Source of the DNA: Liolophura sinensis
Lineage: Eukaryota; Mollusca; Polyplacophora; Chitonida; Chitonidae
Length of the DNA: 64,000 nt
Assembly (NCBI RefSeq): GCF_032854445.1
Contig: NC_088303.1
Location: 21,337,501 to 21,401,500 of the forward strand
Direction: 5' to 3'
The translations under genes were made by a program, and so were the position numbers. Of the stretch, positions 46,001-57,105 are shown in pieces. The notes below the pieces were generated by a model. That model had not been told where the DNA came from. It worked only from the letters and a program-made list of their open reading frames with translations, and did no database searches. Each line of letters begins with the position of its first letter. Within the stretch, counting starts at the first letter, position 1.

Positions 46001-46743
46001 TAACAAAGCTAATTCATGGTTGGAGCGCAAATCACTGACGTAAATATCTTAACGACGAGCTCGATGTTGTCGCCCTTTCTAGGTGATTAAGCAAGAGAAA
46101 TGGTTATAATTAAGCCTTACCTGCAGGCAAATAAACTGTCTATGTGAAACAAGATCCAACAAACCAATGACGGGAGTGTACAGGCAAACACGGTAAAACT
46201 GTGTGCTACTGATGCTACTGGTTACGACGCAATCGATTAACTGTGGGATGAAAGTGTAGTCGTTGGACAAAATCCATCTGAAATACACGTAGAAAACAGT
46301 TTGGCTTTGTCCACCTCTAGGTTGATTAGATTCGCTTGAAATACGCCGCCGTAATCCATGGTGACCTCTCAGTGACTATTATTGCTATCATCCTGGTTAC
46401 TAAGTGTACTTCACAGGTAATCCTGGACAGCCAAAGAGATGGAAAAGGTCACCTGTTATATACACTAATGTTGGGGGAAAACGAACATTGCCCACAAGTT
46501 ACGTCTTGGTATTGACTAACTAGCTAGAGTTATATTCTATTTTGCCAATATATTGTGAATGTAGGTAAACAACCAAAGTAGTGGACATTTCTTGGAAACA
46601 CAGCAGCAGAGCACAAGTTGAATTCACACAGGGGGCGAACTGCAAAACTTATGTTGAGCACGTTGGGAGTTTCATATCCACTTACAAATACGCATGTGCT
46701 ACGTATGTATGTGTGCCTTGGGTTATATATCATAGTTAAAAGT
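43086..46743. other. Unassigned non-coding DNA
   Basis: No ORF above about 80 codons and none recognised (for example 43667-43897 minus, 45574-45813 minus). No array, SINE or inverted-repeat element is seen. This is one of the two longest featureless stretches. Confidence 0.5.
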
Positions 46744-46800
46744 ATTGCAACCATATGACGACGAGGAGTCATTGGGTGTGTGTACATATAGTATGGGGAG
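46744..46800 (-). mobile_element. SINE family 2, tail-side fragment left of a nested SINE
   Basis: aaccatatgacgacgaggag, then tcattgggtgtg, matches the catatgacgacgaaggaatc block of the 17.8-kb copy. The rest of the family-2 element continues after the inserted SINE, at about 47100. Confidence 0.75.
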
Positions 46801-47079
46801 GAGGGCCTCCGTATCCGAGTTGGTTAGCACGCCAGCAAGGTGCAATGACCCAAGAGGCTCTCATCAATGCGGTGCTGTGAGTTCAAGTCCAGCTCATGCT
46901 GGTTCCTCACAGGCCGTACGTGCAAAAGTTGTCCAGTGACCTGAGGATGGTCGTCGGTTTTGACCGGGCTTTTCTCGGTTTCCTCCCATCATAATGCTGG
47001 ACGTGTCAAATAAGTGAAATGTTCTTGAAGTACGACGTAAAACACCAATCAAATAAGTAAATCAATTGAAATAAATACA
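46801..47079 (+). mobile_element. SINE family 1, full-length, diverged, nested in SINE family 2
   Basis: Begins gagggcctccgtatccgagt then tggttagcacgcc. It has the B box gagttcaagtccagc, then tgctggttcctcac, cataatgctgg and ataagtgaaatgttcttgaa, and ends aatcaaataagtaaatcaat. The A box is damaged (tatccgagttgg) and several short deletions are present, so it is older than the 22.4-kb copy. It sits between two parts of one family-2 SINE. Flush target duplications are not clear. Confidence 0.88.
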
Positions 47080-47099
47080 TATCTTGTGTCCATGTCCAT

Positions 47100-47310
47100 G
47101 TCGCCAAAGTGCTGAAGTATCACGCCTTAGACACCGGACATGACATACCACCCTGTCACATTATACTGACACCGGGCCAACCAGTCATGTTTCGTTGCTC
47201 CAACCCCTCAGTGTTGAGTGCCAAGCGACGCAGTAATAAGTACTATTTTAAAGTCTCCGGTATGACCCGATCCGGATTTGATTCTGGGTCTCCCGACTTC
47301 GAGGTGGTCA
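47100..47310 (-). mobile_element. SINE family 2, head half right of the nested SINE
   Basis: Contains cattatactgacaccgggcc, aaccagtc, cccctcagtgttgag, gccaagcga and tatgacccgatcc, then gggtctcccgacttcgagg. On the minus strand this is a tRNA-like head followed by the family body. Orientation and position match the left fragment at 46744-46800. The 123-codon ORF 47109-47480 lies largely in this repeat and is not a gene. Confidence 0.82.
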
Positions 47311-50300
47311 CGGAAGTGGTCCGGAAACCACGTAGGGGATTTCAAATGCCAATGCAGATGACAAGAAAATTGTTTTGTGTGTGTATGTCTAGGCCATCTA
47401 TCGGGGTGTTGTGCAAGGGAGAGATAGGACACAGACAGCTGAGAACCATTGTTATTCGATCTAACATTCGACCAGTATGAGCTCCTGAAGTCCCCTTATT
47501 TTGTTCGTCTTTACTTCAACTGGAATTTCATTTCAATTGGAATCATAATTAATTTATTTAAATCATTTAAACGAATACTTTTTCATCTTTCACAAACCTT
47601 TCTATTTAACTTTCATAACCTACCATTTCGATAAATAGATAAATTTATAACTATACAATGACTTTAAAATATTCTTTCTTTAAGGACGTCCTAAATTTTA
47701 TTTAGAGACGGAAAACGATGTCAGACTATTGTACCAACGGTCGGTTCTTTCTAAATGCGGTTACGCCATCCTAGAGTCCATGGTCACCTTACAGTGGTGA
47801 ACGATTCTATATCTGATAGATAAGTACCATACACGAGCACTATTTTATCAGTTTATCTTATTCCTACGGAGCCTGGCCTCTTTTATTATAACGTACATTT
47901 ACACAGCAGCCAGAGGCTGTACAATCAGTTCATCTTACCTGCCCGGATTCAGGTTCAGCACATAGCCTATAACGCTATGTTTATTCACGAAATAAACAGC
48001 CCCGTGCTCAAATAGGTTCCAAATACTTCCAGTATAAGTGTAATTTATACTAACAAATGTCACCGCATGAAATGGTGTGTTTCTTTTATAACATACCACA
48101 GATTCCTCACGTGTTAAATACCGTAAGCTATGAAAAAACACGTGCTTCGACAAACAAGCCGTTCAGGTCAGAAGAAAATTCGGGCGACCGCATTGTAGCA
48201 CACAGTGGTATGACAGTGGTATGAAGATTTCCAACAAAAGTCTTGTGTCATATTATCATATTATTGTGTTAATTATCACGCGATCTTGTGTCGAAGGAAC
48301 TGAGATACACAAGTTCTTGTTGTATGTCATTACCTCATTTTGGTTCAACACCAAAAGCAAGTTTGTGTTTAATGAGTGACAAACACGTGTATTTCACATT
48401 TAACTAACTCAGGTTTGTTTTGGGGTAACACAGCTCTGTGTAGAATGAAAACAGTTGTTGTGTTTTGTTTCAACACAAATGTTTTTGTGTACAGGGCTGA
48501 GAAGAAAGAGGAAAAAATACGGAATGCCCTGTTTTGTGGTTTATATCTCTCATTACTGGGTAAACATCATCGGCGCCTGGTGGTTTTGTTTTCGTCATTA
48601 TTCTGCATGTTTCCACCTTCTTTTAATTCTTGGCCAATTGATAAATTCAGTTTGTAAACAAAATAGTCATCAAGCGCTACCCATCACCCTCAAATTCTTG
48701 TCTGGTGGAAGTGCCAGATACGTCTCGTTGTGAACACGTTGCAATAAATGGGTGGTGCTACGCTAAAAAAAAACACTTTCCGGTAAGCTCGCCTTTTGTC
48801 ACTGAAGGCAAAGATTTTATGATTGGTTTAGCGTGTATGTGCCAAAATTTATTTCACAAGTGAGATCACAAATTTACCCCAGGAAATGAATGTGGTTTGA
48901 ACTAATACTTTTTTTCCATCGTATGTTGGAGTTTTCATCTCCTTATCTATCTCGACTGTAAAATATACAGTACACGTCAAAGGTTAAAATGATATTTACA
49001 CGAAACTTTGTTACCAACGACAAACCAGTACCAAAGACAATCTGCTCGGATATTTCTATTTTATTGTCAACGGAACCCAGATATAGAAAGTCTGGTATAA
49101 ATAGATGGTAGGGAGAAAATTCATACCGTGAGGTAACATAAATTTAAAGTAAAATGTACAAAAACTAGATGTACAGCATCGCTCAGAAGGGGATTGTCTC
49201 CTATTCAGTTCACGCAGCTGATTCCGAAAAATATAACACAAAACGTATTATGTGCTTCTGAAATTTACAAGAAGAAAGAAAAACATGAAAAAACGAAAAG
49301 GTGGTCCACGCTAAAACCGCTGAATAATACAAAAGACGAAGGAAAAATAAATCTATTTTGTCAACATGTTTTATCCCATTGCCCTATGCATTTTTATCAT
49401 TTGACGTTCATGAAAGATAATCTCTCACACACACACACTACTTAAAACTAATCCGGCAGTAGTTGCTGTTTCTTTTAGCGGTCTTACACTCGGGGCTACG
49501 GCTTGTGTACTCATCGTGTTGAATTAGATCGTCCTGTTGGATATCTGAACATTTGCACCCGAAGCGTAACCGAGATACATATTTTGATTATCTATAAATT
49601 ATAAAAATTACATTATACGTCCACACTGCTTTGCGATATTACAGTTGAGTAGTGTGGATGTATGATATGAAGAAACAGCAATTACCACAGTGACTGCTGT
49701 TTCTTCGTATTGTAGGTTCATCATAATGATCAGCAACCCGCTGGTACATGTACTTACTATTTCGTTCTTCTGTACTCCCATACTGATCTGCAGTAATTGC
49801 CATAACCTCATATGATACGCCTGCAGTACACGAGTAATACGGCAGCATCTTTGGTTTCTTCACATCAACTCCACTGCACAGAGAAAAGAAAAACGGGGAG
49901 GATCAAGTGACCACAAAATCGGAGTTTGCAAATGAACTCAGCTCAAAGATTCAATCACATTACCATATGACCTGAGTTATTGAAAAGTAATTTGCTTGTT
50001 TGGGTGAATCTCACCAGTAGTCAAAGAACTCGTTTACCTTTTGTAAGTCAGGAAAACAATGATGTTTGTCTAATGAAGCGGCCAATTTGGTCATGTACTT
50101 AGTTTTCTGAGTTATATTGCCCCTATTTGAAGACTCGGACTTTTCAGTTTTTTTCTCTCGGTTTCATTTGATTCGGAAGCAGTTAAGATTTGTTAGTATC
50201 ATTCGACAACATTACCTTTTAGTATAAGAAATCGCACTATATACTAATTGAAGGTATTCCGGTAATAGTTTTGATTTAAAAAAATACTTTAACACTAATG

Positions 50301-50897
50301 CAGTGATACACTGTACTTCTATACACTGGACATACATGTACATGTTTATTACCTTAAAAGCTTAAAATAAGTTTCATTAGAGGTTCTGAGTGCCACAATT
50401 GTTAAATAATGGGAAAGCAACACTTAATAGCTCTAATACAGGATCGATAAAGGATGAAGTATGTTTCACATGACAGATAAACGTTTTATAGGTTTCGATA
50501 TTAGCAATGACTTTAACGAGAGAATTACAATACGAACTAAAGGCACGTAACAGGCCTTGATTAGTCCAAAACACGGCACATGGCGTGCTCCACGGAGACA
50601 CATGTTCACACTGTAGATCTATTTCGGTATGAATGTTTTATACGTCTAGATAGGCTCCAGAGAGATACATGGGAACCTCTGTGATTAAAGCGTCACATGA
50701 CGTGGGAATATCAATCTGCCCTGCGTAAAGGGCACGTGTACTAAATGTACCAAACTGTTTGGTCGTATGTTACTATCACAAAATATCTTTTTAAATAGCT
50801 TTCACCTTTTGTATAATTTACAACGCTTTCATGGTACATGCTACAAACGTATCAAAATATGTTTGGCTTTCTTTCTGCAGCACTGGGATTAAACACT
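47311..50897. other. Unassigned non-coding DNA
   Basis: Short ORFs only (48376-48657 and 48455-48733 overlap in different frames; 49194-49445), none recognised. Holds a short CA tract near 49425-49438 and the hairpin at 49669-49706. Confidence 0.5.
49669..49706. other. Perfect 12-bp inverted repeat (hairpin)
   Basis: gaagaaacagca (49669-49680) and tgctgtttcttc (49695-49706) are exact reverse complements around a 14-base loop. Flanking bases extend the stem by about three weaker pairs. Too short for a typical animal microRNA precursor. Function unknown. Confidence 0.7.
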
Positions 50898-51075
50898 ATA
50901 GTCTATTTCTTTTAACTAGTTGCCTATATTCAGCTCTCTGTAAAATAAGCCATACTCGTTACCAAAATTGCCTTTAGTCAGTGATACATAACAACATAAG
51001 CTCTGCACGTGGATGTGTTGGAAGTTTATATTTTTGGACGGGAAATGAAGTTAGAATACTTTTTTTCTAATTTGA
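50898..51075 (+). repeat. Copy of the left arm of the 32.4-kb inverted-repeat element
   Basis: Matches 32408-32580 in the same orientation: atagtctatttcttttaact, gcctatattcagct, ctgtaaaa, catactcg-taccaaa, tgcctttagtcagtgatac, taacaaca-aagctct and tgtgttggaagt. A tgacgtcactcaaggcaatg fragment at about 52275, in right-arm orientation, could be the other arm of the same insertion. Confidence 0.85.
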
Positions 51076-51194
51076 GGAACTTATCCTGTATAAAGACGGA
51101 GCATGAAACAACAAGTATCTATTCTAGGTACCATATCTAGCAACACTGGTAACGATGTGTTTTTCAACGTCCTCTTAATAACCCGTCCAAAACA

Positions 51195-51648
51195 GTGGAT
51201 TGCTGGTATTACAAGCAAGCGATGAGAGTGAACAGCTTGTGCTGGATAATGGGAGACATCTCCCGTCATGCGGGACTCAGTCCACGGTACACAGACCAGT
51301 GTCCACCTGAGCGAGTCCAGTCTGAGGAGTTACATAAGGAGGCTGTCTTGCAACCAACGCCGCTCTTTGAGCAGTGTTTTACACTCCGCCGTTGTTTTCT
51401 CCCAGCCGTCGGATACCTCTGTGGCTTCTTGTGTGAGCGTGTCTGAGTCCATAGCTACCGTTACCCAGGCAGAGTGTGACCTGAGTCGAAGAAGTGGTAG
51501 GCCTGATTGTGCGGAAATTGGCTCCACATGGTCATCAAATTCTAATCAACACTACCATCTCAAGAAGCACCTTCCATTTCAACTTCAACTGAATCTACAA
51601 CTTTCTCCACGAAATAAATCGTTCACTTCTGACAGCTTTTTTTATTAG
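51195..51648 (+). other. Unrecognised overlapping ORFs (83 and 126 codons)
   Basis: ORFs 51195-51446 and 51268-51648 overlap in different frames in a GC-richer block. The longer is serine-rich, with no signal peptide, membrane span or known domain. Either could be chance, an old repeat or an exon. No splice or homology evidence favours a gene. Confidence 0.3.
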
Positions 51649-52185
51649 TCTGACTTCAGTTGAATAAAATCACCATTCCCCTGTCAATCCCATAACAAAA
51701 CTGTTATGATCGAATTTAGAGCTCGAACTGAAATGTAGAGGTGGCGGCAGGAAGTGTACATTTATTGGTCAGAAACTGTAACGTGTCTCGCTCTGATTGG
51801 ATGATTTACTTGGCACCCATTCCACTGGCATGGACTTGCCCATAATCACAACACACATTAGTCAGTTACAGATTAACAAAAAGGAAGGTTGGCATTTCCG
51901 TTTGATGGCCCCATTATTTCATATTTGAATATATTTCATACTGGACAACTCCCCTCTGCTGTGCATTATTTAGGTGATTTCAACATGGCAAACTAAGTTT
52001 TATTTCTTAGATGTTTACACGTTTAGGTATAAAATAACCTCAATAACAGAAGCTTTTTTTATTTCTGGAAGTATATAATCTCATTTATACTAGATGTTTG
52101 GATATAAAAGCGATGTAGTCTATTCGCAGTGGAGTCAGTAATGTGGGCTGAGCTACCGCGTGGAGTTTGTTCTAACCGATTGTTG

Positions 52186-52250
52186 CTGCAGCTATTGTAA
52201 AACAAATTTCTGCAGCTATTGTAAAACAAATTTCTGCAGCTATTGTAAAC
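52186..52250. repeat. 24-bp tandem repeat, three units
   Basis: ctgcagctattgtaa plus aacaaattt starts at 52186, 52210 and 52234, exactly 24 bases apart. The third unit lacks one A. Confidence 0.92.
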
Positions 52251-52377
52251 AAATTGCTTTGTTTTTGAATAATTATGACGTCACTCAAGGCAATGATTTC
52301 TAACAGACTATAGAGCAGTTACGACAGAGCAATAATTCACAAATGGCGATGTGTAAGCGGCAAAATCTTACCAGTTT

Positions 52378-52575
52378 ACCTCACGCAGTTAAGGTTTACC
52401 TCACACAATTGAGGTTTTATTCTAACCACTCATGTAAATGCTTAAATACAAGAGCAACTTACAGGTAAATAATCTGTTTACAGCCTTTTATTAGACGTCA
52501 CTAGTCTAGAATTACTCAAAATCCTAAGTTATCGTCATTATTAATATACATTTAAAAACTCATTTTCGCCATCCT
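52378..52575 (+). repeat. Dispersed repeat family D, copy
   Basis: Has tttacctca, gaggttttattctaac, catgtaaatgcttaaata, gacgtcactagtctagaatt and ctcaaaat in the same order as the copies at 61082-61345 and 56886-57105. Origin of the family is unknown. Confidence 0.75.
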
Positions 52576-52676
52576 CAAAAATTATGTATTATGCATCTTT
52601 TTCTGTCAGACCTCATTCACGTTCTATAAAGTTTGCAGTGTATTTCATATTCACTATTGTTGTATTCGCATGGAAA

Positions 52677-53732
52677 TTCAGCCCATGGCCACAGCTGTGT
52701 TTACTTCACATGGAAATTCAGACTGTGGCCAAAGCTCTGTTTGTTTCACATGGGAATTTAGCATGTGGTCACAGTTGTGTTTACTTCATATCAGTATTCA
52801 CTCTATAACCACAGCTGTGTTTACTTCACATGGGAATTCAGGCTGTGGCCACAACTATGTTTACTCCACATGGTTATGCAGCCTATGGCCACAATTGTGT
52901 TTACTTCACATGGGAATTCAGCCTGCGGTCACAGCTATATTTACTTCACATGGAAATTCAGCCCATGGCCACAGCTGTGTTCATTTCACATGGTAATTCA
53001 GCCCATAGCCACAGCTGTGTTTACTTCACTAGGTTATTCAGCCTATAGCCACAGCTGTGTTTACTTCACACACTTATTCAGCCTATAGCCACAGCTGTGT
53101 TTACTTCACACACTTATTCAGCCTATGGCCACAGTTGTGTTTACTTCACATGGGTATTTAATCTGTGGTCACGGTTTTTTTTATTTCACATGGGTATTCA
53201 GCCTGCGGTCACAGAAGTGTTTACTTCACATGGGAATTCAGCCTGCGGTCACAGCAGTGTTTACTTCACATGGAAATTCAGCCCATGGCCACAGCTGTGT
53301 TTATTTCACATGGTTATTCAGCCCATGGCCACAGTTGTGTTTACTCACATGGGTATTCAGTCTGTGGTCACGGTTTTCTTTACTTCACATGGGTATTCAG
53401 TCTGTAGTCACGGCTTTCTTTACTTCACATGGGTATTCAGTCTGTGGTCACGGCTTTCTTTACTTCACATGGGTATTCAGTCTGTGGTCACGGTTTTCTT
53501 TATTTCACATGGGTATTCAGCCCATTTTTACAGCAGTGTTTACTTCACATGGGTATTCAGCCCATTTTTACAGCTGTGTTTACTTCACATGGGTATTCAG
53601 CCCATTTTTACCGCTATGTTTACTTCACATGGGTATTCGGCCCACGCTCACAGCTGTGTTTAGTTCACATGGGTATTCAGTCTGTGGTCACAGCCTGTTG
53701 TCAAAGCTCTGTTACTTCACATTCAGCCTACG
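52677..53732 (+). repeat. 40-bp minisatellite, 26 units
   Basis: The unit is ttcagcccatggccacagct followed by gtgtttacttcacatggga and one more base. Unit starts fall at 52677 and every 40 bases to 53317, then, after one 39-base unit, at 53356 and every 40 bases to 53676. Subtypes form blocks: cccatggccacagctgtg in the left and middle, tctgtggtcacggttttct at 53356-53515 and cccatttttacagc at 53516-53635. The unit has no stop in any plus-strand frame, so three overlapping frames stay open, the longest 188 codons (53097-53663) and 212 codons (53125-53763), encoding 40-residue repeats. No promoter or initiation context supports expression. Confidence 0.95.
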
Positions 53733-54060
53733 GACATTTCTATACTATGCTGTTGTAGCTTGACACTGTAACTGACTTTTCTCCACTATATCGAGGTCAC
53801 TTGACACTGTAGCTGACATTTCTACGCTAAATTACGGACACTGGACAATACAGCTGACTTTTCTCCACTATATTGTCGTCACTTGGCACTGTAACTGACA
53901 TTTTGCACTATACTGTGGTCACTTGACACTGTGGCTGACATTTCTACTAGGCACTATAGCTGGAATTTCTACACTGTGGTCACTTGTCACTGTAGCGGAC
54001 ACTTCTATTCTATATCGTGGTCACTTGACACCGGAAGTGACATTTATATACTATTTATAC
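53733..54060 (+). repeat. Second minisatellite, ~41-bp unit, fused to the first
   Basis: The unit is ttgacactgtagctgacatt, then tctacactatatcgtggtca and c. The first three full units from 53760 are 41 bases and the next is 40; later ones are diverged or shortened. At the junction (about 53724-53755) the 40-bp unit start (attcagcctacgg) runs directly into the middle of a 41-bp unit (acatttctatactatg). Confidence 0.85.
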
Positions 54061-55876
54061 TATTTCTATACTGTGTGCCATTCTTATTCAACCTGCAGTA
54101 TCCTGAATACACAAGGCATGTATAAAGGTAAATGTTTTGCTTGTTCAGCTGGTAAACATCTTACATATTCCGGGAATGTTTTCATAATTGAGACAATTAT
54201 ATAAATACTCGGAATCCTTATGATTTCTTGCGATTCTTCCTTCAAATTGGATTGTCGGGATGACAACACATCAAAGACCTAATTGCAAGATTCATCTTCC
54301 CAACAAGGGTTCCCTGACATTTTCTAAAGGCTTGATTTCTACTGAAACACGCCTTGTAGTAACTAAATTTTCATCAATGTCGACAAGCTATAAAGGTTTG
54401 ACCTATACCCTTTTTATAACTCAGCTTAAATGTTCTGGTCAGATGGAATTATCGATAAGGCATTTCCATTTAGCTCTCAAGCCTGGAGCAGTATTTGCCT
54501 GTCAGTGTAAATCTCCAACAGCTGTTCAGGATTTTACCTTGCGATTACACCAGGTGGCCTCAAGTGCACGCCTTCCCTGCGCTCTTGGAAAGACAACGTC
54601 GTCCAGACCAGGTTTAGGAAGGGCAACATACGAGCGTGACAGCTTAACATGTGTCCGTGACTCGTCCTAGAGAGCCATCTCCGGATCTGTCCCGATGGCA
54701 ATGGAATGAGACAAACCCGGCTACAGATTTCCGTATTAGAGCTTCCGTGTTGACAGAGCATGTCGGACGTTATACCCTGACAGCTGTCACTCATTTTAGT
54801 TGCAGAAAGGATGAATGTTACATCGCATTTAATTAAATGGAAATGCACCAATTCAAAGCCTTCAATAAAAACTCTGGCCTCTCCATGATGTGGCTTGAGT
54901 ACTACCGAAGTGGCGTGAAGCCATCATCATTCATTCATTTAGTACTCTTCTGTGACAAATCCTAGTCATTCGAGCCTATCAAAGATGTGTACACCAAATG
55001 CGCTAAATGCTAAAAACTTCAATGAACGATAGAGTTGAATTGGAACACACACGCGATAACCGAATAGACAGTTTTAACCATAACCCAGGCTGATATCGAG
55101 GGAAATGGTTGGTAATTAATAAGACGAAGTCGATCCGTTTGTTATAGGCATTGTATTTTATAGTTGATTCAGAACATCACATCATTATATCCAGTTAATA
55201 CATGTTTCAGTAAAAACAAATTCCGTAGTCAGGATTAAGGTGTAACTTTTTATAATATAATAGCCATCAGATTGGGAAAATTTCTTGTACTGCTTCAATA
55301 CGCGAAAAGAACAGAATTATAAACAATTTCACCAGATATCTCGATAGATCGAGCAAGGGTCTCACAAATAAATAGAGGCACATTGATATTTCTTTATCGT
55401 ATATCGCCAGTGTGTGCTTTATCGCTTAACTAGGACGTATTTGCAATACAAAAAAAACTTAATAAAGGCCAGGTTTAACTGTAGATTACACAAGCCCCTA
55501 CAAACCTTAATTAACTATAGGGATCCCAAATATAAAATTAATGCCATTGCTGAAATTATTTTTCCCTTTTGTCTTTTTTGGTTCATGCTATATGATTAGT
55601 TGGATCAAATGTTCTACAGTACTTTCGCAGATGTAATTTGTGTTGCCTAATGTCGATTTACTGTGGCCCCAAACGAAAAATTGCTTGGTGTGAATGCTTT
55701 TTTCTTATGTATGCATACACTAAAATAACGTTCTGTGTGGTACACAACAGATACATTAATCCAAAGAAAACAAATGTCGTATATACTGTATTTTCTGGGC
55801 TGGGGCTTGTTTCTATCATTCATGCTCTCATGTGATACGCCGGATAAACCCGTAGACAGACTGAAGCCTCTTCGCG
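54061..55876. other. Unassigned DNA with a 136-codon unrecognised ORF
   Basis: ORF 54260-54670 (136 codons) has no recognised domain. Its right half (about 54530-54670) is GC-richer than the surroundings and is also open on the minus strand (54534-54851). I make no gene call. Confidence 0.4.
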
Positions 55877-56308
55877 TTTAAAGGTAATGAAAACACTAAA
55901 TACTATTTATCATATGAAAGACCATTAAATACTGTCCAGGATAATATTTTGATTTATTTTTTTTAAATTTTTCCTACCGACTAAAATGCATTGAAAACAT
56001 AGGATTCTGTGGTGATCTGTTGGGACCCCCAGGGTATCAGTGACGTCACAGCAATATTTTGGCTTGAAATGGCTTGTTTCAATGTCCATTTGTTGAATGC
56101 ATTCACAGCTCTAAATGATGATACGCTATGAATCATAACTATAGCAATCTACGTGTATCAAGTGGCAAAAAGCTGAAATAACATCAATGGCATTTTCTTA
56201 GCATGAAAAAAATATTCTAAAACAATAAATCAAACTGTTTTCCTGGACAACATTTAATGGTCTTTCATCTGACATGTACTTCAGGCTAGTGTGTTCTTGG
56301 CGTTTAAA
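55877..56308. mobile_element. TTTAAA-ended inverted-repeat element, copy 2
   Basis: Bounded by TTTAAA at 55877-55882 and 56303-56308 (432 bp). The strongest inverted match is internal to the ends: tgaaagaccattaaata, ctgtccagga and ttgatttatt (55915-55960) pair with aataaatcaaa, tcctggacaac and atttaatggtctttca near the right end. The left end tttaaaggtaatgaaaacac resembles that of 36430-36997. No coding sequence. Confidence 0.75.
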
Positions 56309-56885
56309 AGAACCTACGATAAATCACAAACATCACAAAACAAGGCTTTATCCGACCACAACCTTTTTGCGCACGGAACCTGTATGTTTTTTTTTTTAGC
56401 CTCCAACGTTAATATCTACATATCTTCCACACACCAAGACAAGTGTTTCGTTTGTTAATAGAAAGTTAAAGCCATTTCTGTAATACGTAAATAAGGAGCC
56501 ATGTTGTTAACACTGTGTTTAATAACTGACCAGATATCTTTGTTACAGTCAGCGTGTGACGTGTGTGCTTTTAACTCTTTGACATGTCCATAGGCTTACT
56601 ACCTGGATTCGTAAACACAGATAGGTGTATTGGACAACTTGTGTTTATTGAAACTATCCACCGCGCTACTATGTAAATGTGTCACAGGTTTACTATGTTA
56701 ATACTACTAAACACATTGTGATTCAATAAATACCAGGACACGTTGATTATGAAATGCCGTGAATACCCGAGACAATAGGACCTGCAAAATTGCTTTCATT
56801 CTTGGTCACTTCAAATCTACCCTAAAATGAAAGTGACAAGTTGCAGACCAATATTATAAAGACAATCAGCTAAGAGAATAAAACC
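56309..56885. other. Unassigned non-coding DNA
   Basis: No ORF or repeat recognised. Confidence 0.5.
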
Positions 56886-57105
56886 AGAGCAGCCACGACA
56901 CTGTGTTTATTTGAAAAATGGCCACACGTATCCAGTGAAATACAGCCCATTGTCAATTTATCTCAGTTGGGGTCTAGCTGTTTATGTAAATGCCTAAATA
57001 ATAGCAAATTACACCCCCTTAAGCACCATGACTTAAGAAGAATTATGTAAAAAATGCAGGTCTGTTAACTGTTATCAGACGTCACTGACCCAGAAAACAC
57101 ACAGT
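56886..57105 (+). repeat. Dispersed repeat family D, copy
   Basis: Shares agagcag, gtgaaatacagcc, gtcaatttatctca, tatgtaaatgcc, taaataatagcaaattaca, gcaccatgacttaag and agacgtcact with the other copies. The block around the taaataatagcaaattaca core is identical to the copy at 61411-61572. Confidence 0.82.

Noticed and set aside
46770-47095. tacatat target-site duplication around the nested SINE
   Set aside because: The two matches are not flush with the SINE ends, and such AT-rich 7-mers are common here.
47109-47480. 123-codon gene
   Set aside because: Largely composed of the family-2 SINE head, with no domain.
52677-53732. CRISPR array
   Set aside because: Units abut directly with no unique spacers, and the context is a eukaryotic repeat-rich genome.
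53097-53763. Genes of 188 and 212 codons
   Set aside because: They overlap in different frames and consist almost wholly of the 40-bp repeat, which is stop-free in every plus frame.
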